Assembly (NCBI GenBank): GCA_011045925.1
Contig: DSBS01000057.1
Coordinates: forward strand, 1 to 13,132
Reading direction: 5' to 3'
Length of the DNA: 13,132 nt
Origin: Candidatus Woesearchaeota archaeon
GTDB lineage: Archaea; Nanobdellota; Nanobdellia; Woesearchaeales; JASKKU01
Made by a program: the position numbers and the translations under genes. The notes beneath the pieces are model-generated. The model was given only the letters and a program-made list of their open reading frames with translations. It ran no database searches and was not told where the DNA came from. This document shows positions 6,177 through 13,067 of the stretch, one piece after another (position 1 is the stretch's first letter; every line of letters begins with the position of its first letter).

Positions 6177-7397
6177 ATGGAAGTCCTGCTCCTTGCTGCA
6201 AAGCACCTGAGGCGGCTTAGCTTCAGGTCCTGGGTAACAATAATTGGGATTGTTATTAGTGTTGCTGCTATTGTTGCCCTTACTTCTTTGGGCGATGGGC
6301 TTAGGACTGCTGTGACTGGGCAGTTTGAGCAGCTTGGTGCAAACAGGATTATTGTCAGCCCTGGGAGGTCCTTTGAGCTTGGGGGGCCGCTTGGCGCATC
6401 CTTTAGTACAACATCACTTGGAGAAAGGGACCTTGATGAGATCAGAAGAGTAACCGGAGTAGAGCTAGCAACAGGGGTTATGACAAAGCCTGGCACGATT
6501 GAGTTTGCTGGCAAGGAAATAAATACCTTTGTTGCTGGAGCAGAGATTGACAGTGATACAATCAGGCTTGCTATGCAAACTGATGACATTAAGGCGGAAA
6601 AGGGAAGGTTTCTCCGGGAAGGTGACCAACGGTCTGTTTATATCGGAAGCAGGATTGCTTATGATATGTTTGAGAGGGAGATAAGGCTGGGTGACAAGCT
6701 GGTTATTGAATCAAGGCGATTTAATGTTGTTGGAATCCAGGCTGAATCCAGCATTCCTTTTAATAACAGGATGATCAGGATTCCGATAGATGAGTTTAAG
6801 GATATTTTTGGAATAAGGGATTCTGAATACAACATGATTATTGTTTCTGTCGCTGATGGCTATGATATTGACCTTGTTTCTGACAGGATTACAAGAGCAC
6901 TCAGAAGGTTCAGGCGGGTTAAGGAAGGCCAGGAGGATTTTGAGGTTCAGACTACACAGCAGATAATAAGCAGCTATGAGACTTTGCTTACTGTTGTGCA
7001 GATGGTTGTGGTTGGGATTGTTAGCATCTCTCTTGTTGTTGGCGGAATTGGAATCTCAAACACCATGTTTACTTCTGTGCTTGAAAGAACAAGGGAGATT
7101 GGTGTTATGAAGTCAATTGGGGCAAGGAATGGGCATATTATGTCTATTTTCCTGATGGAATCCGGGTTTCTTGGGCTTGTTGGGGGGATTATTGGGCTGG
7201 CTGTTGGGGCTTTGCTTGCTTTCTCTGTTGAGTTTACTGCTGGATTGGCTGGCTTTGGAATGATTAAGGTCAGCATTAGTGCTGGCCTGATCTTGTTTGC
7301 CCTGGCTTTTTCGTTCGGGGTTGGGGTTTTGTCTGGGGTTATTCCTGCGCTGAGGGCTGCGAGGCTGAACCCTGCTGAAACACTGAGGTATGAATGA
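6177..7397 (+). CDS. ABC transporter permease, MacB/FtsX type (first of two)
   Basis: The 406-residue protein has the MacB architecture without a fused ATPase. TM1 lies at about 18-38, a large extracytoplasmic MacB periplasmic-core-like domain at about 42-265, and the FtsX domain has three helices at about 272-296, 325-350 and 368-390. The diagnostic stretch VLERTREIGVMKSIGAR (301-317), which follows the second helix and contacts the ATPase, is intact. The C-terminus RAARLNPAETLRYE is typical. The start is ATG 6177 with GGTGA at 6163-6167, 35 bases after the upstream stop. The next permease gene begins three bases after its stop. The pair probably forms a heterodimeric mechanotransmission-type transporter with the ATPase at 4105-4908. 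Substrate unknown. Confidence 0.93.
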   Translation: MEVLLLAAKHLRRLSFRSWVTIIGIVISVAAIVALTSLGDGLRTAVTGQFEQLGANRIIVSPGRSFELGGPLGASFSTTSLGERDLDEIRRVTGVELATGVMTKPGTIEFAGKEINTFVAGAEIDSDTIRLAMQTDDIKAEKGRFLREGDQRSVYIGSRIAYDMFEREIRLGDKLVIESRRFNVVGIQAESSIPFNNRMIRIPIDEFKDIFGIRDSEYNMIIVSVADGYDIDLVSDRITRALRRFRRVKEGQEDFEVQTTQQIISSYETLLTVVQMVVVGIVSISLVVGGIGISNTMFTSVLERTREIGVMKSIGARNGHIMSIFLMESGFLGLVGGIIGLAVGALLAFSVEFTAGLAGFGMIKVSISAGLILFALAFSFGVGVLSGVIPALRAARLNPAETLRYE

Positions 7398-7400
7398 AAT

Positions 7401-8600
7401 ATGATGTCTGACTATCTTACAATATCGTCCAGGAACTTGTCAAGGAGGAAAACTCGCACTTTTCTTACCTTGCTTGGCATCCTGATAGCAATTGGGGCGC
7501 TTGTTGCGCTTGTTTCGCTTAGCAATGGGCTGATGCATTCTGTTGAGGAGGTTTTTGAGCAGATGGGCAGGGATAAGATTATGGTAATGCCTACGCTGGC
7601 GGGCTTTGTTCCTATTGGCGAGCAGTTTAGCAGCTATGAGCATGATGCTATTAAGCGTGTGCCTGGCGTTATTGATGCTGCGGCTATGACTTTTAAAATT
7701 GGGCTTGCTGAATTCGGAGGGGAAACTGCTTTTGTTTATGTAAGCGGAGTGAGCACAGACAGCTCGATGAGGGTCCTGGAGGACATGCAGAACCTTGTGG
7801 TTGAAGATGGAAGGAACCTGATAAGCCAGGACAGGTTCAGGGCTGTGGTCGGGTGCAGGTATGCGCAGGGCAGGGTTTTTTCCAGAGAGGTTAAGGTGCG
7901 AGACACGATAACTGTTGAGGGGCACAGGTTTAAGGTTGCTGGGATCCTGGAATGCATTGGGAGCGAGCAGGATGACACTACTATTATGATTCCGCTGGAT
8001 GTCTCTAAGGAAGTGCTTAATGTGGATAAATACTTTAGTGTTGTTGCCCAGGCGTCTCCTGCTTTTGAGATTGATGAGGTTGCTAATGAGGTTGAAAAGA
8101 GGATAAGGGATATAAGGGGGCAGAAGGAAGGCGATCAGGATTTTAGTGTCCAGACTTCTGACCAGCTGCTTGAGACTTTCAACCAGACGGTTGGGATGAT
8201 TTCTGTGCTTCTGGTTGCGCTTTCGCTTGTTTCGATTATTGTTGCTGGTGTTGTGATTATGAACACGCTTTATACAAATGTGCTTGAAAGAAGGAGAGAG
8301 ATTGGGGTGATGAAGTCAATTGGGGCGAAGAATTACCACATTGCCCTGCTTTTTCTTACTGAAGCACTGATAATATCGCTTGCTGGGGGGCTGCTTGGGC
8401 TTGGGCTTGGGTTTGGCGTAAGCAAGATTGTTCAGGTTGTTGCTAACTCTTACCTTGGGGCTGATATCCTTATTGTGAGGCTTGACTTGTATTTATTCAG
8501 CTTTGCTATGCTGTTTTCAATTGGGTTAGGTATGTTTGCCTCTTTCTACCCGGCAATGAAGGCTGCGAAGATGCACCCTGTTGATGCGATGAGGGAATAA
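7401..8600 (+). CDS. ABC transporter permease, MacB/FtsX type (second of two)
   Basis: This 399-residue paralogue of the preceding permease has the same layout: TM1 at about 20-42, an extracytoplasmic core at about 45-260, and helices at about 264-288, 318-342 and 361-385. It carries VLERRREIGVMKSIGAK (294-310), nearly identical to the coupling segment of its neighbour, and ends AAKMHPVDAMRE. The outer domains differ clearly, for example IDAAAMTFKIGLAEFGG here against VELATGVMTKPGTIEFAG upstream, which suggests distinct halves of a heterodimer after an old duplication. Two tandem ATGs (7401 and 7404) are available, and GAGG at 7385-7388 inside the upstream gene is the likely ribosome binding site. 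It is the last gene of the operon, converging on the antiporter gene with a gap of 34 bases. Confidence 0.93.
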   Translation: MMSDYLTISSRNLSRRKTRTFLTLLGILIAIGALVALVSLSNGLMHSVEEVFEQMGRDKIMVMPTLAGFVPIGEQFSSYEHDAIKRVPGVIDAAAMTFKIGLAEFGGETAFVYVSGVSTDSSMRVLEDMQNLVVEDGRNLISQDRFRAVVGCRYAQGRVFSREVKVRDTITVEGHRFKVAGILECIGSEQDDTTIMIPLDVSKEVLNVDKYFSVVAQASPAFEIDEVANEVEKRIRDIRGQKEGDQDFSVQTSDQLLETFNQTVGMISVLLVALSLVSIIVAGVVIMNTLYTNVLERRREIGVMKSIGAKNYHIALLFLTEALIISLAGGLLGLGLGFGVSKIVQVVANSYLGADILIVRLDLYLFSFAMLFSIGLGMFASFYPAMKAAKMHPVDAMRE

Positions 8601-8634
8601 GCAGGCTAACAAGTAAGCAAGTAATTGCAAATAA

Positions 8635-10359
8635 TTAATTGTGATTCTTTTCATGAACAGGGTGTTCGTGCTTCTGCTCTTTTCTTTTCTTTAAGTACTG
8701 GAGCTGCTTCTGCTTTTCCTGCTGGAACTTTGCGTGGCTGAACCTGTACTTGCCAATAATGGTTGAAGCGTGATGACCGCCGAGGAAGTGGGGCATCAGC
8801 ACATAGTCTGCGCCGGTGCCGTAAAGCTGGAGGGCTTCGTCTATCTGAAGAGAGACCACTATTATTATGGTTTTTTTGTTTGTCTCCCTGATGTGCTTTA
8901 TCAGCAGGGTGTTTGTCTCAAAGTCTGGGACTGTGGAGATGACCATCTTTGCCTTTCTGAAATCGAGATCGTTGAGAAGCTCGAGGTCGTTTGCGTCTCC
9001 GTACCTGCATTGAACGCCTTCTTTTGTGAGCTTGTTGATTGTGTCCGGGTTGTAATCCACAACGAGGTGCTTCTTTTTTATGCCTTTCAAAGACTCGAGC
9101 AGGTCGTAGCCGATTCTGTTGTAGCCGAAGAGTATTGCTTCGTAGCCTTCGGAGGATTCAAGCTTTTGCTCGTCTATTTTTTTGCCTTTGTACTCAAAGA
9201 TTCCGAGGTATTTTGAGATCTTGTTGTATATTTTGTCTGAGTAGAGTATCATGTAGGTGGAGCCGGTTATGGTTATCAGCCCTACAACTGTGACAACAGA
9301 AAGGATGTGCGTTGGGATATGGCCTACCCGTACTCCGAGGGCTATAAGAATTAATGAGAACTCGCTGATCTGGGCTACTGTGAGCCCTGCCTTGAAGCTG
9401 GTCCTTTTTGTGTATCTCAGGAATTTCATAAGGAGCATAACTATTATTGGGTTTCCTATCAGGATGAATGCGGAGAAAATAATGATCTGCGGGATGTAAG
9501 GGGTTATGTCTGAGAATACCATCTGGGAGCCGAGGACTATAAAGAAAAGCACAAGGAAGAAATCCCTGAGGGGCTTCATTTTTGAGTTGATTTCAAACCT
9601 GTATGGTGATGCTGCGAGAGTGATTCCGGCAAGCAGGGCGCCTACTTCTATGGAAAAGCCGAAGACGCTGAATACTGTTGCCAGGGCGAGGCACCAGCAG
9701 AGCGAAAAAAGAAGGAGGAACTCCTGCGACTTTGCGATTCTTTTTGTGAAAGCTGGCAGGAGGAACAGGCTGAAGTAGAACACTACAGCAAGCAGGGCGA
9801 TTACTTTTAGGATTGAAGTTGTTATAAGGGTGAATACATCCCCTCCTCCGGAAAGCGAGGAAATTATCATAAGGGCAAAGACTGCGATTATGTCCTGAAC
9901 TAAGAGGAATCCTATAGAAATCTTTCCGTAGAGTGTTTCCAGGTCTCCTTTATCAGAGACCAGTTTCATGATGATGATTGTGCTACTAAATGTGAGCGCT
10001 ACTGCGATGTAAATGGAAGCAATTGGGGAGAAGCCCATTGCAAGCGCTATGAGAAAGCCGCCCAACGATGTAAAGATTACCTGGCCTACGCCAGTGATTA
10101 CTGCAACCTTGCCTACATCCTTGATGACTTTTGGGTTGAGATTCAGCCCGACCATAAAAAGAAGGATTGCAACGCCTATGTGCGCAAAGGTTTCCATAAC
10201 GCCTTCTGATACAGATATGGTGAACAGGCCTGCGCCGATAACTATTCCTGCGAATATGTAGCCGATTATAAGGGGTTGCTTGAGAAGGCGGGTGAATGCT
10301 GCTACAAGGGTTGCGATTACAATAATCAGGCTTAGCTCATAAAAGATATTTTCAAACAA
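8635..10359 (-). CDS. Kef-type (CPA2) cation:proton antiporter with TrkA-N domain
   Basis: This predicted integral membrane exchanger swaps K+ or Na+ for protons. Residues 1 to about 375 form a Na+/H+-exchanger domain of about 12 helices with CPA2 landmarks: ALTFSSTIIIMKLVSDKGD (121-139) and LLVQDIIAV (152-160), in which D156 is the likely ion-binding acidic residue. A linker leads to a cytoplasmic TrkA-N/RCK Rossmann domain (about 405-525) with the dinucleotide motif FGYNRIGYDLLE (411-422) and D435 at the end of the second strand, suggesting NAD(H)-type binding. The C-terminal tail is Gln/Lys-rich and ends in a His cluster (HEHPVHEKNHN). The start is a TTG at 10357-10359, preceded by GGGTGA four bases upstream; no ATG is suitably placed. 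The gene has its own promoter. A KefC name would overstate what is visible, because the glutathione-regulated features cannot be judged. Confidence 0.92.
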   Translation of the reverse strand: MFENIFYELSLIIVIATLVAAFTRLLKQPLIIGYIFAGIVIGAGLFTISVSEGVMETFAHIGVAILLFMVGLNLNPKVIKDVGKVAVITGVGQVIFTSLGGFLIALAMGFSPIASIYIAVALTFSSTIIIMKLVSDKGDLETLYGKISIGFLLVQDIIAVFALMIISSLSGGGDVFTLITTSILKVIALLAVVFYFSLFLLPAFTKRIAKSQEFLLLFSLCWCLALATVFSVFGFSIEVGALLAGITLAASPYRFEINSKMKPLRDFFLVLFFIVLGSQMVFSDITPYIPQIIIFSAFILIGNPIIVMLLMKFLRYTKRTSFKAGLTVAQISEFSLILIALGVRVGHIPTHILSVVTVVGLITITGSTYMILYSDKIYNKISKYLGIFEYKGKKIDEQKLESSEGYEAILFGYNRIGYDLLESLKGIKKKHLVVDYNPDTINKLTKEGVQCRYGDANDLELLNDLDFRKAKMVISTVPDFETNTLLIKHIRETNKKTIIIVVSLQIDEALQLYGTGADYVLMPHFLGGHHASTIIGKYRFSHAKFQQEKQKQLQYLKKRKEQKHEHPVHEKNHN

Positions 10360-10393
10360 GTTTTCACCCAGAAACCTTTCCGGAGCATTAGGG

Positions 10394-10408
10394 TTTTTAA
10401 GCTTTTCG
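10394..10408 (-). promoter_or_regulatory. BRE/TATA promoter of the antiporter gene
   Basis: Read on the minus strand, CGAAAAGCTTAAAAA combines a purine-rich BRE with a TATA element. It lies about 40 bases before the TTG start, so transcription should begin near 10372 with a very short leader that still includes the GGTGA ribosome binding site. Confidence 0.55.
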
Positions 10409-10469
10409 ATGAGTGGGTGTGGGATTAGGTTTCCAGGACTTGCGTATGGGAAGCGAGCTTAACTAGGAT

Positions 10470-11329
10470 TTAGATATTTGAGCCATTCTTATTGTGTTTT
10501 AACTTTTTTTTGTCAGTAAAGTGTATTTCTTTGGCATTTTTTGAATTGACAACTTTTTCTCCTAATCGTTTTTCAATTCGGTCTTTTGCAACTTTTGCAG
10601 TTTTTCCTCCCTTTCTAGCGATTTCTTTGCTTTTGTGAAAAGTTGTAGGATTTTCTTTCTCAGAGATTTCTTTTGTCGTCGCTTCTGCAAGCATATTCAG
10701 GATAAGTTCAATATTAGTCATATTATCCCTTAAGTTTTCTTTTTTCAAGCCTTAGGGCTGCTTATACTCTTTGACAGTCTTGCCAGTCCATGCTTTAGTA
10801 ATCTCATTGGTTAGAATAGCAAAATCTTCCTGCTTTGAAATGCCAATCCTGTTCCATTCATCAGTTAATTGTTTCTGACTTCAATTGTTTTGAGTCTTTG
10901 ATTTATCCAGTCTTCAGAATATCCTTTTTGAAGATAAGTCCTCATTACTCTGTCAATTGTTAGCTCTGGATCTTCTGTTTCATCAGTTCTTTCTCTTCCA
11001 ACTCTGGCAAGCCACATTTTGAAAGGTTCTGCCTTTTTTGATGGTATTGACTGAATTAGACGCAATAACTGCTCTGTATCGGCAACATCTGTCAACCTCA
11101 TTTTTCCATCAGGAGCAAGCATTTTCAACTGGTTACAATTTGTAACCGTTTGATTTTCCTCATTCTTAAGCCTGTGCTTCAAGACCTTCCAATAGTTTCT
11201 TGCACCCTGAAAGTCATTATCAGTCAATATTGCTACAACATCTATAACGGAGAAATGCCATTTTTCTTTATCTGGATCCTATTCTACACGAATCTTCTTA
11301 TCATTGAAAAGTTTTATTGCATTGGTCAT
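10470..11329 (-). pseudogene. Broken BRO-N / DinD-like (phage antirepressor-type) gene
   Basis: Three open pieces on the minus strand join into one protein of about 286 residues. It starts at ATG 11329 with MTNAIKLFNDKKIRVE, is stopped by TAG at 11279-11281 where the family usually has Trp (next residues DPDKEKWHFSVIDVV), and then reads through the BRO-N domain (DNDFQGARNYWKVLKHRL, RLTDVADTEQLLRLIQSIP, KAEPFKMWLARVGRER). A one-base loss in an A run near 10872-10874 ends that frame at 10865. The next frame resumes at once with KQLTDEWNRIG and EDFAILTNEITKAWTG, meets TAA at 10752-10754, then continues with NIELILNMLAEATTKEI and the GGKTAKVAKDRIEKRLGEKV tail typical of DinD-like proteins. BRO/DinD proteins are DNA-binding, found in phages and in type I restriction-modification loci. 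Three lesions make an intact product very unlikely, although the central and C-terminal pieces still form short ORFs. Confidence 0.88.
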
Positions 11330-11330
11330 T

Positions 11331-11462
11331 TTATTTTTCCGGCTTAATGTTCTGAAGTGAATAAGGCTTAATAAAAAAAGGCAAAAACATGAAGAGTAAT
11401 TCCTGATTGTATTTATCAATAAGATTCTTGGTTTTTTCTTTAGCTTTTTCTCTGTCAAACAT
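11331..11462 (-). CDS. 43-residue ORF upstream of the BRO/DinD pseudogene, possibly a truncated type I restriction R-subunit N-terminus
   Basis: A short reading frame begins at ATG 11462 and ends with TAA at 11331-11333, one base before the ATG of the BRO/DinD pseudogene. GAGGA (11473-11477) lies ten bases upstream and a TATA-like element about 38 bases upstream, so expression signals look intact. The first half, MFDREKAKEKTKNLIDKYNQ, is a charged helix resembling the N-terminus of type I restriction endonuclease R subunits. The second half (ELLFMFLPFFIKPY, then SLQNIKPEK) is hydrophobic and unlike that family. The likely reading is a restriction-gene remnant fused by deletion to unrelated sequence, but an unrelated small protein is possible. 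The resemblance is weak and from memory. Confidence 0.4.
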   Translation of the reverse strand: MFDREKAKEKTKNLIDKYNQELLFMFLPFFIKPYSLQNIKPEK

Positions 11463-11726
11463 CTTATTCTTGTCCTCTTTTATGATTAGGCCAATTATAA
11501 ATAAGTGCACATATTTTTAAACATTTCTGTTCTTAGCTGTTAGGCTCCTTCATCAGCTCGTGGCCTGTCTTTCTGCTGAATGCCTCTGAGTAAACTTAAT
11601 AAATTAGTATCAATTTCTCTGCATCCGAAAGTGCTAGAATTTCTTAAATCTCTTGAGTAATCTACATATCTTCCATTACCAGCTTGTCTTCAATAAATTC
11701 TGAAGGCAGACCAAGCTTTTCTTGAT
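11463..11726 (-). other. 264-base segment without an intact gene, possibly degenerate coding sequence
   Basis: Apart from the TATA-like element and ribosome binding site of the small ORF, this stretch after rpsB has stops in every minus-strand frame. One frame reads LGLPSEFIEDKLVMEDM, then after stops EILALSDAEKLILIY and SEAFSRKTGHELMKEP, which looks protein-like. Another frame is open for 49 codons (11543-11689) but has no start codon. I recognise neither. The best reading is a decayed gene from the same accessory segment as the BRO/DinD pseudogene. No tRNA or CRISPR repeat is visible. Confidence 0.35.
11494..11502 (-). promoter_or_regulatory. TATA-like element ahead of the small ORF and BRO/DinD pseudogene
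   Basis: On the minus strand CTTATTTATAATTGG contains TTTATAAT at these positions. A transcript would start near 11472 and include the GAGGA ribosome binding site and then the 43-codon ORF. It suggests the decayed locus once had its own promoter, which is still recognisable. Confidence 0.4.
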
Positions 11727-12326
11727 TTACTCCTGTATGAAGTCATCCAGGGAATACTCGAACTCATCGTCCTTAGAGATTTTTCCTTTTGCCTTCTGGT
11801 ATTCCCTTGCGAGAAGCCAGAAGATTATTGCGAGGCTTTTCTTTCCCTTGTTGTTGCATGGAATCACAAGCTCGAGCTTGTTTGTTATGTTGTTTGTGTC
11901 GCAAAGCCCAACTATTAAGACTCCAATCTTTATTGCGTCGTCCATTGCGTTCCTGTCTGTCCAGGGGTCTGTTACTATGATAACTTTTGCCTCTACGAAA
12001 TCCCTGAGGCTTGCGTTTGTCATGATTCCTGGCGTGTACCTGCCTATCATGGCTTTTGAGCCTGTAGCTTTCTTGAACATTACTGCTGGCTTCCAGCCGG
12101 ACTCTCTTCTTGCACAGACAAGGATTTCTTCTGGCTCGTAGCTTGCAAGAAACCTGACTGCAGTCTTGATTCTCTTGTCAATCTCTTCCAGGTTAAGAAC
12201 GGAAAGGCCATCGCTTCTTGTTTTGTAGATAAAGGGCTCCATTGACTTGGTCTTGAACTTTGTGCCAATGTGAATCCCCTGCTTTAGATAAACCTCTGAT
12301 GCAACTAATAATGCTGGCTCACTCAT
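11727..12326 (-). CDS. rpsB: Small ribosomal subunit protein uS2 (archaeal type)
   Basis: uS2 is a component of the 30S subunit, joining 16S rRNA late in assembly near the mRNA exit/anti-Shine-Dalgarno region. The 199-residue protein has the normal archaeal length, with family landmarks YLKQGIHIGTKFKTKSM (13-29), SVLNLEEIDKRI (42-53), IGRYTPGIMTN (94-104), VTDPWTDRNAMDDAIKIG (118-135), GLCDTNN (140-146) and VIPCNNKGKKSLA. The frame extends upstream to 12539, but the extra 71 residues are not uS2-like and cross the promoter. ATG 12324-12326 has AGGTGA at 12331-12336 with a four-base spacing, so it is chosen. Unlike in many archaea, where rpsB sits with enolase and RNA polymerase subunit genes, it stands alone here behind a structured leader. 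Confidence 0.96.
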   Translation of the reverse strand: MSEPALLVASEVYLKQGIHIGTKFKTKSMEPFIYKTRSDGLSVLNLEEIDKRIKTAVRFLASYEPEEILVCARRESGWKPAVMFKKATGSKAMIGRYTPGIMTNASLRDFVEAKVIIVTDPWTDRNAMDDAIKIGVLIVGLCDTNNITNKLELVIPCNNKGKKSLAIIFWLLAREYQKAKGKISKDDEFEYSLDDFIQE

Positions 12327-12349
12327 TTTTTCACCTAGTTTTTGTTCGT

Positions 12350-12441
12350 GTAAGGCAATTACAGCAGAATACCGCTGCTGCCTTACTCTCGCCCAGACAG
12401 CTGTCCTGCAGGGTCCCTTCCGGCTCTTCCCTGCAGAGGGC
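12350..12441 (-). ncRNA. Candidate structured 5' leader (or separate small RNA) upstream of rpsB
   Basis: The leader between the predicted start site (about 12444) and the rpsB ATG holds two compact folds, given in RNA order. Domain 1: GCCC (12441-12438) can pair with GGGC (12394-12391) and encloses CTGCAGGG/CCCTGCAG arms (12436-12429 with 12413-12406) around a 15-nt loop, followed by the self-complementary GACAGCTGTC (12405-12396). Domain 2: GTAAGG-CAGCAG (12386-12375) pairs with CTGCTG (12367-12362) and CCTTAC (12355-12350), giving 12 base pairs with a 7-nt loop and one 6-nt bulge. The segment looks more GC-rich than its flanks. It could be a uS2-binding autoregulatory leader, a guide-type sRNA, or simply a stable UTR. 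Pairing is seen by eye; folding energy and conservation are untested. Confidence 0.5.
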
Positions 12442-12465
12442 TTTTTGTTGGAAAACCCAGGCTTG

Positions 12466-12479
12466 CTTTTAAAGTTTTC
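12466..12479 (-). promoter_or_regulatory. BRE/TATA promoter of rpsB
   Basis: On the minus strand GAAAACTTTAAAAG joins a purine BRE-like tract to the TATA element CTTTAAAAG (12466-12474). The predicted start is near 12444, giving a leader of about 118 nt. It stands back-to-back with the promoter of the gene at 12567. Confidence 0.55.
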
Positions 12480-12501
12480 TGTGAAAATCAGCGCAAAAAA
12501 G

Positions 12502-12515
12502 GAAAGATTTATATA
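12502..12515 (+). promoter_or_regulatory. BRE/TATA promoter of the unknown gene at 12567
   Basis: The sequence GAAAGATTTATATA is close to an ideal archaeal BRE plus TATA box. The predicted start near 12538 leaves a leader of about 29 nt containing AAGGTGA (12554-12560), six bases before the ATG. Confidence 0.65.
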
Positions 12516-12566
12516 TTGCTTATAAGCTAGCAGTTTCACAACTTAGTAGTTAAAAGGTGATGAAAA

Positions 12567-13040
12567 ATGGAAGAATTAAAGGGAAATGCAGAACAGGTTT
12601 CAAATAAGCTCAATTTGGGTGGCTTAATTGAAGATGCGATAAAGGGAACAAGAATTTGGGTTGATTACCGGTTATTTAAAGATTTTCAGGAGAAGCATTG
12701 TTGTGAAGCGGTGGAAAAGTTAGCCATGAACTATCTTGGTTTAGAAAAACCAAGCAAAGAAGACTCGGCTTTCTTAAAGAGAACCCTGAAAGACACAGAG
12801 CACGACTTTGCAGAATATTTTAGCGGGACAAGCTTGGACAGAGCAACAGAAATTACTGCATATGTTCTTAATGCTGCAAAAATGGTTGGTGTATGTCTGC
12901 CAAAAGTGGAAGAAGCTTATAGAGATATTCTGTCAAATGCCGGCTTTGATCCTTCTGAGCGGCTAAACTCCGGCGAAGAGTTGGTAGCGCCAGGTTCATA
13001 TGGAAACCTTTTCAGCTATCATCCATTTGATACTGAATAA
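12567..13040 (+). CDS. Hypothetical protein, 157 residues, predicted mostly alpha-helical and cytosolic
   Basis: I do not recognise this family. The protein has no signal peptide or membrane helix. It is rich in charged, helix-forming residues, with likely helices at about 15-28, 35-57, 64-86, 91-108 and 111-125, then a polar, Gly/Pro-containing tail (140-157). Four Cys occur, two adjacent (CC at 45-46), without a zinc-binding spacing. The start is firm: AAGGTGA lies six bases before the ATG and a strong BRE/TATA promoter is upstream. A T-rich run follows the stop directly, so it is a monocistronic unit, divergent from rpsB. Strong expression signals suggest a real gene that may be lineage-specific. 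Confidence 0.85.
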   Translation: MEELKGNAEQVSNKLNLGGLIEDAIKGTRIWVDYRLFKDFQEKHCCEAVEKLAMNYLGLEKPSKEDSAFLKRTLKDTEHDFAEYFSGTSLDRATEITAYVLNAAKMVGVCLPKVEEAYRDILSNAGFDPSERLNSGEELVAPGSYGNLFSYHPFDTE

Positions 13041-13060
13041 TTTTTTCCTTTTTTTATCTT
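13041..13060 (+). terminator. T-rich archaeal-type terminator
   Basis: Directly after the TAA stop come two T runs of six and seven, separated by two C. Archaeal RNA polymerase terminates at such T tracts without needing a hairpin. It would end the transcript of the unknown gene. Confidence 0.6.
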
Positions 13061-13067
13061 CTTAATA

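Noticed and set aside
6071..6589. 172-codon minus-strand open frame
   Set aside because: It overlaps the ends of two well-supported genes and is a Ser/Pro-rich shadow.
7440..7925. 161-codon minus-strand open frame
   Set aside because: It lies fully within the second permease gene and has no recognisable domain; it is a codon-bias shadow.
8770..9216. 148-codon plus-strand open frame
   Set aside because: It is the complement of the TrkA-N end of the antiporter gene, and the antisense frame has no family resemblance.
11279..11281. In-frame TAG read as pyrrolysine in the BRO/DinD gene
   Set aside because: The same gene also carries a frameshift and a TAA, so decay explains it better; nothing here suggests a pyrrolysine system.
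11690..11692. TGA recoding to extend the 49-codon frame behind rpsB
   Set aside because: TGA is a normal stop for solid genes here (6139-6141 and 7395-7397), so recoding is not supported.
12350..12441. A tRNA or a + strand intrinsic terminator in the rpsB leader
   Set aside because: No T-loop or acceptor pattern is present. On the + strand the GC arms are followed by CTTTTT, but there is no + gene upstream for it to terminate.
12327..12539. N-terminal extension of uS2 by 71 residues
   Set aside because: The extra residues are not uS2-like, they run through the TATA box and the structured leader, and ATG 12326 has a perfect AGGTGA.
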